Assembly (NCBI RefSeq): GCF_025562715.2
Contig: NZ_JAPFCC010000001.1
Coordinates: 5,790,001 to 5,854,000 of the forward strand
DNA length: 64,000 nt
Origin: Endozoicomonas gorgoniicola
Lineage (GTDB): Bacteria; Pseudomonadota; Gammaproteobacteria; Pseudomonadales; Endozoicomonadaceae
Direction of reading: 5' to 3'
Below, piece by piece: positions 53,681 through 61,763 of the stretch. The position numbers and the translations under genes are program-made. Numbering within the stretch: position 1 is the first letter of the stretch; each line of letters starts with the position of its first letter. The notes beneath the pieces are model-generated. The model ran no database searches, was not told where the DNA came from, and saw only the letters and a program-made list of their open reading frames with translations.

Positions 53681-54096
53681 GGTTTGCCTCCTGACTGACT
53701 CTTAACCGACGAGCCTTCCTTGCTATCAAGCAGCTCCTTCTTATCAAGCTGCTCCTTCTTATCAAGCTGCTCCTTGCTATCAAGCTGCTGACTGAGAGAA
53801 CGATCAAGTTCTTTCTGCAACTGGGACGACATATTATTCATACTCTCCCCTGCCTCAGAAGCCTGCTGTTTTACACCCTGCAATTGTCGTTCAATATCCT
53901 TGAAATGCAAATCCTGTTTGATTTCTTCAATATTAAGCTCGCTTTCCATGGTTTCCCGAACATTACGCGCAGTCTGCCTGAAGTGATGCAGCCAGCGGAC
54001 AGCGGTACGTATTACCTGGGGAAGCCTCTCAGGCCCAAGAACCACCAGCCCCAGAAGAGCAATGACCAATATTTCGGCAAAGCCAATATCAAACAC
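53677..54096 (-). CDS. tatB: Sec-independent protein translocase TatB
   Basis: TatB partners TatC in the receptor complex. The 139-residue protein starts MFDIGFAEILVIALLGLVVLGPERLP, the membrane helix and hinge typical of TatB, followed by an amphipathic helix (IRTAVRWLHHFRQTARNV). The tail holds an unusual four-fold six-residue repeat (QLDSKE, QLDKKE, QLDKKE, LLDSKE) from an 18-bp tandem repeat. The start is GTG 54096. Confidence 0.95.
   Translation of the reverse strand: MFDIGFAEILVIALLGLVVLGPERLPQVIRTAVRWLHHFRQTARNVRETMESELNIEEIKQDLHFKDIERQLQGVKQQASEAGESMNNMSSQLQKELDRSLSQQLDSKEQLDKKEQLDKKELLDSKEGSSVKSQSGGKP
53717..53788 (-). repeat. 18-bp coding tandem repeat in tatB
   Basis: Four gapless 18-bp units (for example TCCTTCTTATCAAGCTGC on the plus strand at 53735-53752 and 53753-53770) encode the hexapeptide repeat in the TatB tail. 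Repeat number may vary by slippage without changing frame. Confidence 0.9.
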
Positions 54097-54107
54097 CGGG
54101 CATTACC

Positions 54108-54302
54108 TCAGGATTTATCGTGTGGGATTTCCTTACCGGAAGCCTGGCCTTCATTCTTTTCATCGGCGGTAGCGTCCTTAAATCCTTTAACCGCACTACC
54201 CAGATCACTGCCCAGTGTCTTTAGCTTTTTGGTACCGAACAACATCACGACAATCAACAGAATAATCACCAGCTGCCAGATACTGATTCCACCCAGACCC
54301 AT
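54108..54302 (-). CDS. tatA: Sec-independent protein translocase TatA
   Basis: TatA forms the translocation pore or weakens the membrane for folded-protein export. The 64-residue protein begins MGLGGISIWQLVIILLIVVMLFGTKKLKTLGSDLGSAVKGFKDA, the canonical helix-hinge-amphipathic arrangement. ATG 54302 is chosen; longer starts upstream extend into non-conserved sequence. It leads the tatABC operon. Confidence 0.96.
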   Translation of the reverse strand: MGLGGISIWQLVIILLIVVMLFGTKKLKTLGSDLGSAVKGFKDATADEKNEGQASGKEIPHDKS

Positions 54303-54353
54303 AACACTCTCCTGAAAAATTACGAACTCAACGAAGCATACTCGACAGTACAA

Positions 54354-54658
54354 CGACAGAACAATCAGTAGTCTCAGCTAGTCATTAAGAACAATACAAA
54401 TAGTGGATAGTAGATTCTTAACCATCCACAGCTAAAAACAACAGGAATCAATACAACCCCACCATAATGCAATAGGTTTGTTGATCCAGATCAACCCACG
54501 GATGCGAAGTCCTTACAAAGAGATTGTACCATTTCACTTATTGCACTTTTTTGTTCGGTTTTGTGCAAAGCTTTTCTAAACTTTGATGCAAGGCAACATA
54601 CCAGATAGCCAGTCTGGCACAATCAACAGTATGATGAGTTCACTGACGTGGTGCGAAA
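54354..54658. other. divergent regulatory region of tatA and a LacI-type regulator
   Basis: This region of about 305 bases holds the likely promoters of tatABC (minus) and the LacI-family gene (plus). It contains an FNR-type box (54481-54494) and an inverted repeat TTGCAC (54541-54546) / GTGCAA (54563-54568) that could be an operator. GCCAGTCTGGC near 54608 is a second short palindrome. Confidence 0.5.
54481..54494. promoter_or_regulatory. FNR/ANR-type binding box
   Basis: TTGATCCAGATCAA is a perfect match to the FNR/ANR consensus TTGAT-N4-ATCAA. It lies 165 bases before the LacI-family start and 178 before tatA, so either could be oxygen-controlled. Those distances are long for a classic activator site relative to translation starts, but transcription starts are unknown. 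Confidence 0.6.
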
Positions 54659-55681
54659 GTGGCTAATATAAAAGATGTCGCAAAACTGGCGGGAGTCTCC
54701 ATATCTACTGTTTCCCGCGTTGTAAACAATACGGCAGGTGTTGCACGGAGCAAAAAAGAGGCTGTAGTGCGAGCCATGTCTGAGCTTGACTACAAACCGA
54801 ACAGCTTTGCCAAGGCTCTGGTCAGCAATAAATCCGATACTCTGGGCCTGGTGGTCGGCGATCTGGGTGATCCTTTCTTCAGCCTGCTTATGCGCGGTGT
54901 TGAAAAGGTTGCCAGTCACTATAACAAACAGCTGTTAGTCAGCTCAGGCCACCACGATCCGGAAAGGGAAAAAGAAGCTATCCTCTCTTTGATTGACCGC
55001 CGATGTGATGCCATTGTCGTTCATTCCAAAGCGCTCTCTGACTATAAGGTGATGGAACTGCTTGAGTCTCAAACCAGCTCGGTCATTATCAATCGAAGAA
55101 TGCAGGGATTTGAGGAACGTTGCATCTATCTCGACAACCGTAGAGCCGGAGAGATGGCGACCCGCTATCTGCTTGAACACGGACATCGGCATATTGCATT
55201 TATCGCCCGCTCTTCAGAAAACAAACACCTTGAACTCGAAGATACCCGTGACCGCTATCAGGGCTATCAGGATGCCTTGCTGGCTCACAGCATATTCCCG
55301 GACGCTGGATTGCTCAGTAAAAACCAGCCTGACGAAAAGGGAGGCTATGACGCCACCATTGAGCTGCTGAACCGTAAGGTTGAATTTACCGCTATCTTTG
55401 CTTACAACGACGCGATGGCGGCTGGTTGCATGATGGCATTAAGGGAACGCAAAGTTCAGGTGCCAAACGACGTATCAGTGATGGGGGTTGATGACGTACT
55501 GCTGGCACACTTCCTTAACCCTGGCCTGACCACTGTCCGCTATCCCATTGAAGCGATGGGCACAGCGGCTGCGTCTCTGGCTCTGGCACTCGCTGGCGAA
55601 CATGAGCCTGAGCAACCAAAACTGGTCAGGGAGTTTATGCCTGAGATTAAAATCAGGGAATCGGTACGCTGCCTGAAGTAA
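54659..55681 (+). CDS. LacI/GalR-family transcriptional regulator
   Basis: This 340-residue repressor has the N-terminal LacI helix-turn-helix and hinge (MANIKDVAKLAGVSISTVSRVVNNTAGV, then YKPNSFAKALVSNKSDTLGLVV) and a periplasmic-binding-type ligand domain (GDPFFSLLMRGVEKVA, FAYNDAMAAGCMMALRE, VMGVDDVLLAHFLNPGLTTVRYP). It resembles GalR/GalS more than LacI. The start is GTG 54659. The ligand is unknown; no sugar-transport genes are adjacent, but the IolE-like gene beyond the tnpB element could once have been its neighbour. Confidence 0.92.
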   Translation: MANIKDVAKLAGVSISTVSRVVNNTAGVARSKKEAVVRAMSELDYKPNSFAKALVSNKSDTLGLVVGDLGDPFFSLLMRGVEKVASHYNKQLLVSSGHHDPEREKEAILSLIDRRCDAIVVHSKALSDYKVMELLESQTSSVIINRRMQGFEERCIYLDNRRAGEMATRYLLEHGHRHIAFIARSSENKHLELEDTRDRYQGYQDALLAHSIFPDAGLLSKNQPDEKGGYDATIELLNRKVEFTAIFAYNDAMAAGCMMALRERKVQVPNDVSVMGVDDVLLAHFLNPGLTTVRYPIEAMGTAAASLALALAGEHEPEQPKLVREFMPEIKIRESVRCLK

Positions 55682-55814
55682 ATCCCTGACGGCACTTATC
55701 GAAACTAGCGGAAAACCCCGTACTTTTAGTGCGGGGATGGATAGCGAGCAGTCTGGAAGACTGCTTATAGAAGATACTTGAAGATTTTACATTTTTTGAT
55801 ATAAACTTGTAAGC

Positions 55815-56939
55815 ATGAATAAACGAGCTTTCAAATACAGATTTTACCCAACGCCTGAGCAGGAAACCTTGCTTGCTCAGACGTTTGGCTGTATTCGGTT
55901 CGTTTACAACCATATCCTTCGCTGGCGTACTGATGAGTACTACAACAATGGTTGTAGTATTAATTACAATGCCGCCTCGAAGCAGCTTACAGAGCTGAAA
56001 AAGAACCCTGAGTACCAGTGGTTGAAAGATGTTTCTTCTGTACCTGTTCAGCAAGCACTACGACACCAGCAAACCGCCTTCAAAAACTTCTGGGAAGGTC
56101 GGGCGAAATACCCCACTTTCAAAAAGAGACACGCAAAGCAGAGTGCTACTTTTGCCGCTTCTGCTTTCAAGTACAAAGAAGGTCAGCTATTCATAGCTAA
56201 AAGCAAAGAGCCTTTGAATATCCGCTGGAGCAGAGAGCTATCGTCAGAGCCTACCAGCATAACCATCAGCAAAGACAGAGCTGGACGCTACTTTGTATCC
56301 ATGCTGTGCGAGTTTGAAGCTAAACCAATGCCTATTTCTAACAAGACAGTGGGCATTGATTTAGGCTTAAATGATCTGTTCGTCACTTCAGACGGCCAAA
56401 AATCCGGTAATCCAAGACACACCAAGCGCTACGAGCAAAAGCTCGCCTACCTTCAGCGTAAGCTGGTGAAAAAGCAGAAAAGCAGTAACAACCGAGCTAA
56501 AGCAAAGCTCAAGGTTGCCCGCCTTCATGCGAAAATAGCTGATTGCCGGATGGATGCTACTCATAAAGCATCCCGCAAACTAATTAACGAGAACCAAGTT
56601 GTTTGTGTAGAGTCCCTGAATGTGAAAGGCATGATCAAAAATCCAAAACTGGCAAAGCATATAGCTGATGCAAACTGGGGTGAATTTGTACGGCAGTTGC
56701 AGTACAAAGCCGAGTGGGCAGAAAGGATTGTTGTTCAGATAGACCGATTCTTTCCCAGCTCCAGGCGTTGCTCCAGTTGCGGATTCATCCATGAAAGTTT
56801 GCCGTTGTCTATCCGTGAATGGAAATGCCCGAAGTGCAATACCCTTCACGACAGGGATATTAATGCGGCAATCAATATCAAAACCGCCGGGCTGGCGGGG
56901 TTGGCCTGTGGAGCGACTGGAACGGGGGTTGCAGCCTAG
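55815..56939 (+). CDS. tnpB: TnpB, RNA-guided endonuclease of IS605-type element
   Basis: TnpB is a compact RuvC nuclease guided by omegaRNA, the ancestor type of Cas12. The 374-residue protein starts MNKRAFKYRFYPTPEQE, and holds RuvC-I Asp in TVGIDLGLNDLFVTSDG (about residue 181), RuvC-II Glu in QVVCVESLNVKGM (about 265), the zinc finger CSSCGF ... CPKCNTLHDRD, with RuvC-III Asp in DRDINAAINI (about 350). All key residues are present, so it may be active. Length is usual. Confidence 0.94.
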   Translation: MNKRAFKYRFYPTPEQETLLAQTFGCIRFVYNHILRWRTDEYYNNGCSINYNAASKQLTELKKNPEYQWLKDVSSVPVQQALRHQQTAFKNFWEGRAKYPTFKKRHAKQSATFAASAFKYKEGQLFIAKSKEPLNIRWSRELSSEPTSITISKDRAGRYFVSMLCEFEAKPMPISNKTVGIDLGLNDLFVTSDGQKSGNPRHTKRYEQKLAYLQRKLVKKQKSSNNRAKAKLKVARLHAKIADCRMDATHKASRKLINENQVVCVESLNVKGMIKNPKLAKHIADANWGEFVRQLQYKAEWAERIVVQIDRFFPSSRRCSSCGFIHESLPLSIREWKCPKCNTLHDRDINAAINIKTAGLAGLACGATGTGVAA

Positions 56940-57026
56940 CTGCAATCTAGAGAAGGCGTGTCGAAGCAGGAAGCCTGTTTGGTGACGAACAGGAATCCCC
57001 GTCCTTCAGGGCGGGGAGGATGTCAA
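56840..57026 (+). ncRNA. likely omegaRNA of the tnpB element
   Basis: The tnpB 3' end and the following right-end region are the expected source of omegaRNA. The segment CAGGAAGCCTGTTTGGTGAC...AACAGG followed by the right-end hairpin is conserved with the miniature element. The guide would be read from 57027 onward (TGAGGTATGAATCACAG..., flanking the TauE-like gene). The 5' limit is estimated. Confidence 0.55.
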
Positions 57027-57037
57027 TGAGGTATGAA

Positions 57038-57784
57038 TCACAGCGCATCCATAATGAGTTTTGCACCGGTTATCAGCAGCCCGGTGTAAAGCACCTTGTA
57101 AAAAATATCCTCACGGATGCGATGCACCAGTTTCATGCCTGCAAAAACACCCAGTGGACAGAGGGGTAAAAGAATAGCCGACAGTATGAGGTTATCGACA
57201 CCCAGCTCACCCAAACCGCCATAAGCTGGAATCTTCGAGAGATTCACCACTCCGAAAAATATCGCCATCGTACCACTCAGTACCTTTTTATCTAATTTGA
57301 GGGGCAGCATGTACACACTAAGCGGCGCCCCTCCTGCATGGACACCAAAACTGGTGAACCCACTGACTGTTGCCCAGAAAACGCCCTTAAGGCGGCTGGG
57401 TTTATCGGGCGCGGTACCTTTTGAGAAAAACTGATGGAAGCAAAACAGAATAGCGATGCTACCAATCAGAAAGCGAACGGCATTCTCAGGCAGTTGATAA
57501 AAAATCAGTAACCCAAGCCCCACCCCCATTAAGCCCGGTAGCATAATGACCTTCAGAATATTCCAGTCAACAAACCCTCTCCACCCCCAGATGGCAAACA
57601 GATCCATGATGAGCAGTAACGGCAGAAGAATGGCAGCCGCCTGAATCGGTGGAATAACCAGTGACATAAGAGGAACAGCCATTACCCCCATCGCGTTACC
57701 CAGGCCGCCCTTTCCCACAGCAGCGATAAGAACCGCAGGCACAGCAGCTAATAAAAACGGTAACAGTGGCACACCAAAATCCAT
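57038..57784 (-). CDS. TauE/SafE-family sulfite or sulfonate exporter
   Basis: This 248-residue membrane protein has about eight hydrophobic helices and the repeated family motif at the start (LLPFLLAAVPAVLIAAVGKGGLGNAMGVMAVPLMSLVI) and in the second half (WATVSGFTSFGVHAGGAPLSVYMLP). TauE/SafE proteins move sulfur-containing or other anions; the substrate here is unknown. Start is ATG 57784. Expression from the upstream IolE-like gene is limited by a terminator at 57802-57831. Confidence 0.9.
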   Translation of the reverse strand: MDFGVPLLPFLLAAVPAVLIAAVGKGGLGNAMGVMAVPLMSLVIPPIQAAAILLPLLLIMDLFAIWGWRGFVDWNILKVIMLPGLMGVGLGLLIFYQLPENAVRFLIGSIAILFCFHQFFSKGTAPDKPSRLKGVFWATVSGFTSFGVHAGGAPLSVYMLPLKLDKKVLSGTMAIFFGVVNLSKIPAYGGLGELGVDNLILSAILLPLCPLGVFAGMKLVHRIREDIFYKVLYTGLLITGAKLIMDAL

Positions 57785-57801
57785 ACTCTCTTCTCACTCC
57801 A

Positions 57802-57831
57802 ACAAAAAAGCCGTGCAGAACATACACGGCT
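57802..57831 (-). terminator. terminator after the IolE-like gene
   Basis: On the minus strand AGCCGTG pairs with CACGGCT around a 9-base loop and is followed by a run of T (the AAAAAA at 57804-57809 on the plus strand). It ends transcripts from the gene at 57947-58864 before the TauE-like gene. Confidence 0.8.
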
Positions 57832-57853
57832 CATACTAGCAATACCTCGCGAC

Positions 57854-57923
57854 ATAAGACTCTCGACATAAGACTCTCGACGCAAGACTCTCGACGCAAG
57901 ACTCTCGTCGTAAGACTCTCGTC
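57854..57923. repeat. five 14-bp tandem repeats
   Basis: The unit ATAAGACTCTCGAC occurs five times without gap, with small changes in the later copies. It lies between the IolE-like gene and its terminator, so it is part of that gene's 3' transcribed region. Confidence 0.85.
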
Positions 57924-57946
57924 GTAATAGTAGTATCGCAGACTGC

Positions 57947-58864
57947 TCAGAAACCTAATTCACGCAGATGATTCAGACTTCGGCGAACATCTTCAAACGG
58001 GGTGACTTCAGAGTTGGGATCACGAAGCTGTTGCAGCGTTATCCAGCCATCGTACTCCACCCGGTCTAAAGCGCTTTTAATTGCACAGTAGTCTATATCA
58101 CCTTCACCCACAGACCGCAGAACACCAAAATCACAAGCGTCCTTAAACCCGACCATCTGGCTGTTCAGGCAGTATTCAAGGCGCTGGTTACAGACATCCT
58201 TAAAGTGAACATGCTCAAGCCGGAACGTACACTCCTTCATCCACTGGGCAGGCTCAAGACCCGCATACACAAAGTGTCCTGTATCCAGGCACAGGCCAGC
58301 TTTTTCGTAAGGTACATCCTCCAGCATCCGCGAGATTTCATCATCAAATTCCAGATAGCTGCCTGCATGAGGGTGTACAACGGCTCTGATACCATAGTCG
58401 TACATAGCGATATCAGCAATGCAGCGAATAGTTGACATCATAGTGCGCCATCTGGGCTTGTCCAATCTTGGCGCCTGCTCACTGATACCGGCAAAACGCT
58501 CGCGGATATCATTGACCGCATCAACAATCACCAGCTGTTTTGCTCCCACAGCATGAAGCAGCTGGCAGACCTTGCGGGTTTTGGACAGGGTTTCTTCCAG
58601 CCGGGTTCTATCCCACAACGCTTCATAGACCCTGCCTGAGATAACCGACATGCCCCGTATTCTCAGCTCGTCTTTCAGCATGCTGCCATCGGTGGGAAAA
58701 TAACCATAAGGCCCAAGCTCAATACTCGAGTAACCCGCCTCTGAAGCTTCCTGCAACAGATTTCGCCACACCGGGCTGTCCGGACATTGCGGATTGCCTA
58801 TACCCCAGGAGCAAGGGGCAGCGGCAAAACGGTAGCGATCGTATTTCGTATTTGTATTTATCAT
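57947..58864 (-). CDS. sugar phosphate isomerase/epimerase family protein (IolE-like)
   Basis: This 305-residue TIM-barrel protein of the xylose-isomerase-like family starts FAAAPCSWGIGNPQCPDSPVW, close to the APCSWG start of inosose dehydratase IolE, and has metal-ligand positions in SIELGPYGYFPTD, VVHPHAGSYLEFDDEISRML, LCLDTGHFVYAG and LEHVHFKDVC plus GEGDIDY. It could act on inositol-derived or other sugar intermediates. No other inositol genes are present, so the substrate is not assigned. Start is ATG 58864. Confidence 0.85.
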   Translation of the reverse strand: MINTNTKYDRYRFAAAPCSWGIGNPQCPDSPVWRNLLQEASEAGYSSIELGPYGYFPTDGSMLKDELRIRGMSVISGRVYEALWDRTRLEETLSKTRKVCQLLHAVGAKQLVIVDAVNDIRERFAGISEQAPRLDKPRWRTMMSTIRCIADIAMYDYGIRAVVHPHAGSYLEFDDEISRMLEDVPYEKAGLCLDTGHFVYAGLEPAQWMKECTFRLEHVHFKDVCNQRLEYCLNSQMVGFKDACDFGVLRSVGEGDIDYCAIKSALDRVEYDGWITLQQLRDPNSEVTPFEDVRRSLNHLRELGF

Positions 58865-59070
58865 GATCAGTTTCCTGCCTGTCGTTAATTATTTCTATGG
58901 CATGACACGACTCATGAACTGATATATACCAAAGGAAACTAATTACAGGCATTGATAGCGGACATTGTTTTTGTCGTTTATTTTCATTTATACAGCAGAT
59001 ACTTGTTTTTTTTGCTTGAAACCGATATTCGCCAGGCATTCCCGGTTCGTTGCGTACAGGAGAGCTACTA

Positions 59071-59739
59071 ATGGGCCTTATTAATCGTATTTTCTCCATG
59101 GACAATGTGTACTCAACTGAAGCCCGATGGAAACAATCTACTTCCTCTGACGGTGACCAACAGGTAACTGCATCTTTTAGCAGGGTTGGTTGTTGCTCAA
59201 GCATGGTGGCGGTCTGGATAAAAAAAAGTATCGCTACAGATGGGAGAGGGCTTTCGAGTGCCACTGAGCTGGGGACTGTGCATTTAATGGGAGTAGTCCA
59301 GTCGGCTTACGTAAACAAAACGCTGTTTAACTCCAAAAAGCAGGATTACGGCTCTGGCCTGATTTATTTATTACAAAGCCAGAACCTTATAACTCAGGAG
59401 CGCATGATCGGGCATGGTCATTTCAACCCCGAAATAGTTGTCAACTGGGTATTAAGCAAGCCCGGGCACTACATATTGTTGTTCTTCAACGAGAAAGGCA
59501 GCCACTCCGTGTATAACGGTCATGCAATAGGTTTTCGTCATGAAGGTAACCATATGGAGATGTTTGAACCTAATCGTGGACTTTTTTCATATAGCGATCA
59601 AAGTATATTTCTCTTACAACTAGAATTACGAGTTGCTCGGGTTCTCCATAAATTAATGGGAGGGCCGTGGTATCTCCACAGGGTTGTATCGGACACTGAG
59701 CCTGCCAGCCTCTCAGGCGAGCAATCCCAATTCTCATGA
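59071..59739 (+). CDS. C58/YopT-like cysteine protease homologue
   Basis: ATG 59071 follows an AGGAGA ribosome-binding site. The 222-residue protein has VGCCSSMVAVWIKKSIA with Cys42 seven residues before Trp49, the spacing seen in YopT/AvrPphB (peptidase C58), then NGHAIGFR with His151 and MFEPNRGLF, where the family usually has FDPN, so the acid position is Glu166. YopT-type enzymes cut host proteins such as Rho GTPases near membranes, but with this Glu the activity is uncertain. No signal peptide is seen; a type III or other secreted effector is inference. It is a paralogue of the gene at 36887-37585. Confidence 0.68.
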   Translation: MGLINRIFSMDNVYSTEARWKQSTSSDGDQQVTASFSRVGCCSSMVAVWIKKSIATDGRGLSSATELGTVHLMGVVQSAYVNKTLFNSKKQDYGSGLIYLLQSQNLITQERMIGHGHFNPEIVVNWVLSKPGHYILLFFNEKGSHSVYNGHAIGFRHEGNHMEMFEPNRGLFSYSDQSIFLLQLELRVARVLHKLMGGPWYLHRVVSDTEPASLSGEQSQFS

Positions 59740-59778
59740 GCGTTGAATCACCGCAGGCAGAGCAGTGTGCCGTTTAAA

Positions 59779-60660
59779 CTACCCCCTCAACATATCAAAC
59801 ACAACCCTGGCAAACCCCCGCTGCACCTCCGGGTTGGAAAGGTACTGCATCATCATTTCCTGATGGGCTTCGTTGCTGTCCATCACCGCATCATCAATGG
59901 CATGGGGGAAATCGCCCAGCAGTGCCTGTTCGGCAGTATTATTTTCAATCTGTTTCATGACCGTGTCGTTTTCGGCCAGTTTGTCCCGAACCGTGTAGGC
60001 GTAGTTGATCAGATCGCCGTCACTCAGATTGTCGGTGATGAACAGCTCATTCAGCTTGCTCAGGATTTGCGACAGAAACTCCTCTTTCTTGTCTTTGGCC
60101 TTGGCTGACCCCATATCCGACGACGGCTCTAACTTATATTCGGGGGCATCTTCCTTTAACTCAATGTCCTGCTGGCGGATTTTGGATAGACGATAATGGC
60201 TCATCACCACGTTATCCAGATCAATGTCGTCTTCCTGCACAACTCTTTCCCGCAGCAGCGGACGCAGGTAACGGGCGTACAGACTGAGTTTTTCCAGTTC
60301 TTTATCGTCGTAGTCCACGATCTGGGACATAAACTCATAGAAGCGGGTAAAGCTGCCTAAATCCTTCCTGAAAATTTCCAGCCGGTCTTTTTCCTGTTTA
60401 CATTCTTTGAAGCTGTTTTCAGCGTTGGCGACCAGCACTGCATCGTTGGTCTTTTTGGTGCGCTCGAACATGTCCTTTGACTGAATATAAGCCTCAATGG
60501 CGGAGCTGTACCGATGCTGCCAACGCTCCACCGCCGGTTTTACAATATTGCTGATGGCCGCATTGCTTTTGTTCTTGCTAAGGAAGGCTTCGCAGAACCG
60601 TTCTACTTCGTTCCAGGTGAAGATGCCGCTGGCCCGGAGTTTTTCATACAGCCTGAATTC
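59779..60660 (-). pseudogene. hsdR: hsdR C-terminal part (separated by IS30)
   Basis: This is the C-terminal portion of a type I restriction endonuclease subunit R. It is open from the IS junction (FRLYEKLRASGIFTWNEVERFCEAFL) and continues through a long helical region (FYEFMSQIVDYDDKELEKLSLYARYLRPLL) to the last residues FARVVFDMLRG. The frame matches the N-terminal part at 61764 onwards, so the gene is broken only by the IS30 insertion. Confidence 0.88.
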
Positions 60661-61651
60661 AAGTCATAAGTGCATAACCCATGACTTTTCTTGCATCTAT
60701 TCCAGTTGACTCTTTAAATGCCTCATAAGGAGTCTTGTAGCCCAGGCACTTTCTTGGCCTGTTGTTCAGCTTATCCACTGCAATGATGACATCTTTTTCT
60801 GTCACGCCATTAAGCTCCATCGACTTGGGGAAATACTGCCTTAGCAAACCATTAGCATTCTCATTCTGGCCTCTTTCCCAAGAATGGTAGGGGGCAGCAA
60901 AGTAGCTGTCACATTTTAAAGCTTTGGCAATTGATTCATGCTGAACAAACTCCTTTCCATTGTCGTATGTTATTGTCTTTACAAACCTTTTCAGAGGCTT
61001 GAGTACGTCAATTATTCCCTGTTTAACCGCTTTTGCCTTCTTGCCTGGTAGAGGGACAGCAAGGCGAAGCTTGGTTTTTCGTTCATCTAATGTAGCGATG
61101 GCTCCTTTATGATTTTTACCTATTACAGTATCAGCTTCCCAGTCACCAACTCGCTCTCTGTTGTTGACCACTTCGGGGCGTTCTTCAATGCCAACCCGAT
61201 TTGGTATACCGGTTCGGTTATGAGCTGAACCGTATCGCTTTCGATAAGTTTTTTTCTGGTGCCTCAAGTGCTTATAGAGCGAGCCTCCGCGCCGTTTATC
61301 ATCCGCTACAAATTGATAAATCGTCTCATGATGCAGCTTGATTACACCGTCCTTTTCAAGCCTTCCAGCCACTTGTTCAGGACTCCAATCTGAACGGATA
61401 TCGTTTGAAATACGTTGTTTAATGTCGTCTGTCAGCTTAATAGCTTTTGGCTTATCTTTGTGCCGCTGCCGAGCTGTGCGATTAGCCTGTTGGTGCCTGT
61501 ACCCTCTTTGCCCTTTATTGCGGTTTACTTCTCGCGACACGGTAGGCTGTGAACGGCCAAGCTTTTTAGCAATTTTGTTTTGTGAAGTCCCATTTTTGAG
61601 TTCAGTTTCGATATAATATCTCTCTTCAGAGCTCAGGTGTGTATAGGCCAT
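60659..61651 (-). CDS. IS30-family transposase
   Basis: This intact 330-residue transposase has the IS30 N-terminal helix-turn-helix (MAYTHLSSEERYYIETELKNGTSQNKIAKKLGRSQPTVSREVNRN), the rve core with VGDWEADTVIGKNHKGAIATLDERKT, TYDNGKEF and WERGQNENANGLLRQYFPK (DDE residues) and the NNRPRKCLGYKTPYEAF end. Its C-terminal half is identical to the partial copy at 1-441. Confidence 0.95.
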   Translation of the reverse strand: MAYTHLSSEERYYIETELKNGTSQNKIAKKLGRSQPTVSREVNRNKGQRGYRHQQANRTARQRHKDKPKAIKLTDDIKQRISNDIRSDWSPEQVAGRLEKDGVIKLHHETIYQFVADDKRRGGSLYKHLRHQKKTYRKRYGSAHNRTGIPNRVGIEERPEVVNNRERVGDWEADTVIGKNHKGAIATLDERKTKLRLAVPLPGKKAKAVKQGIIDVLKPLKRFVKTITYDNGKEFVQHESIAKALKCDSYFAAPYHSWERGQNENANGLLRQYFPKSMELNGVTEKDVIIAVDKLNNRPRKCLGYKTPYEAFKESTGIDARKVMGYALMT

Positions 61652-61763
61652 CCTTGGCTTCCTCTGTATGGTTTGGTTGCTTTACAGAATACCCCTGAGT
61701 TCTGATTCACTTCAAAGGTTCTGAAACAATCCTCTGGTTACAGAGGTTATGCACTTATGATAC
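60661..61763 (-). mobile_element. IS30-family insertion sequence, copy 2, in hsdR
   Basis: The complete element has terminal repeats TCATAAGTGCATAACC (60664-60679) and the inverted GGTTATGCACTTATGA (61745-61760). GAATTC lies at both sides (60655-60660 and 61764-61769), either a 6-bp target duplication or part of the ends. It is in inverted orientation to the copy at the left edge. Confidence 0.9.

Larger units (their letters stand above)
55696..57026 (+). mobile_element. IS200/IS605-type element with tnpB only
   Basis: The left end has the hairpin CCCCGTACTTTTAGTGCGGGG (55716-55736), preceded by TTATCGAA shared with the miniature element. The right end has CCCCGTCCTTCAGGGCGGGG (about 56997-57016) and ends GGATGTCAA near 57026. 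There is no tnpA, so movement depends on another element. It lies between the LacI-family gene and the TauE-like gene. Confidence 0.85.

Noticed and set aside
57854..57923. CRISPR array
   Set aside because: Units of 14 bp are contiguous with no spacers; it is a simple tandem repeat. No cas genes are present.
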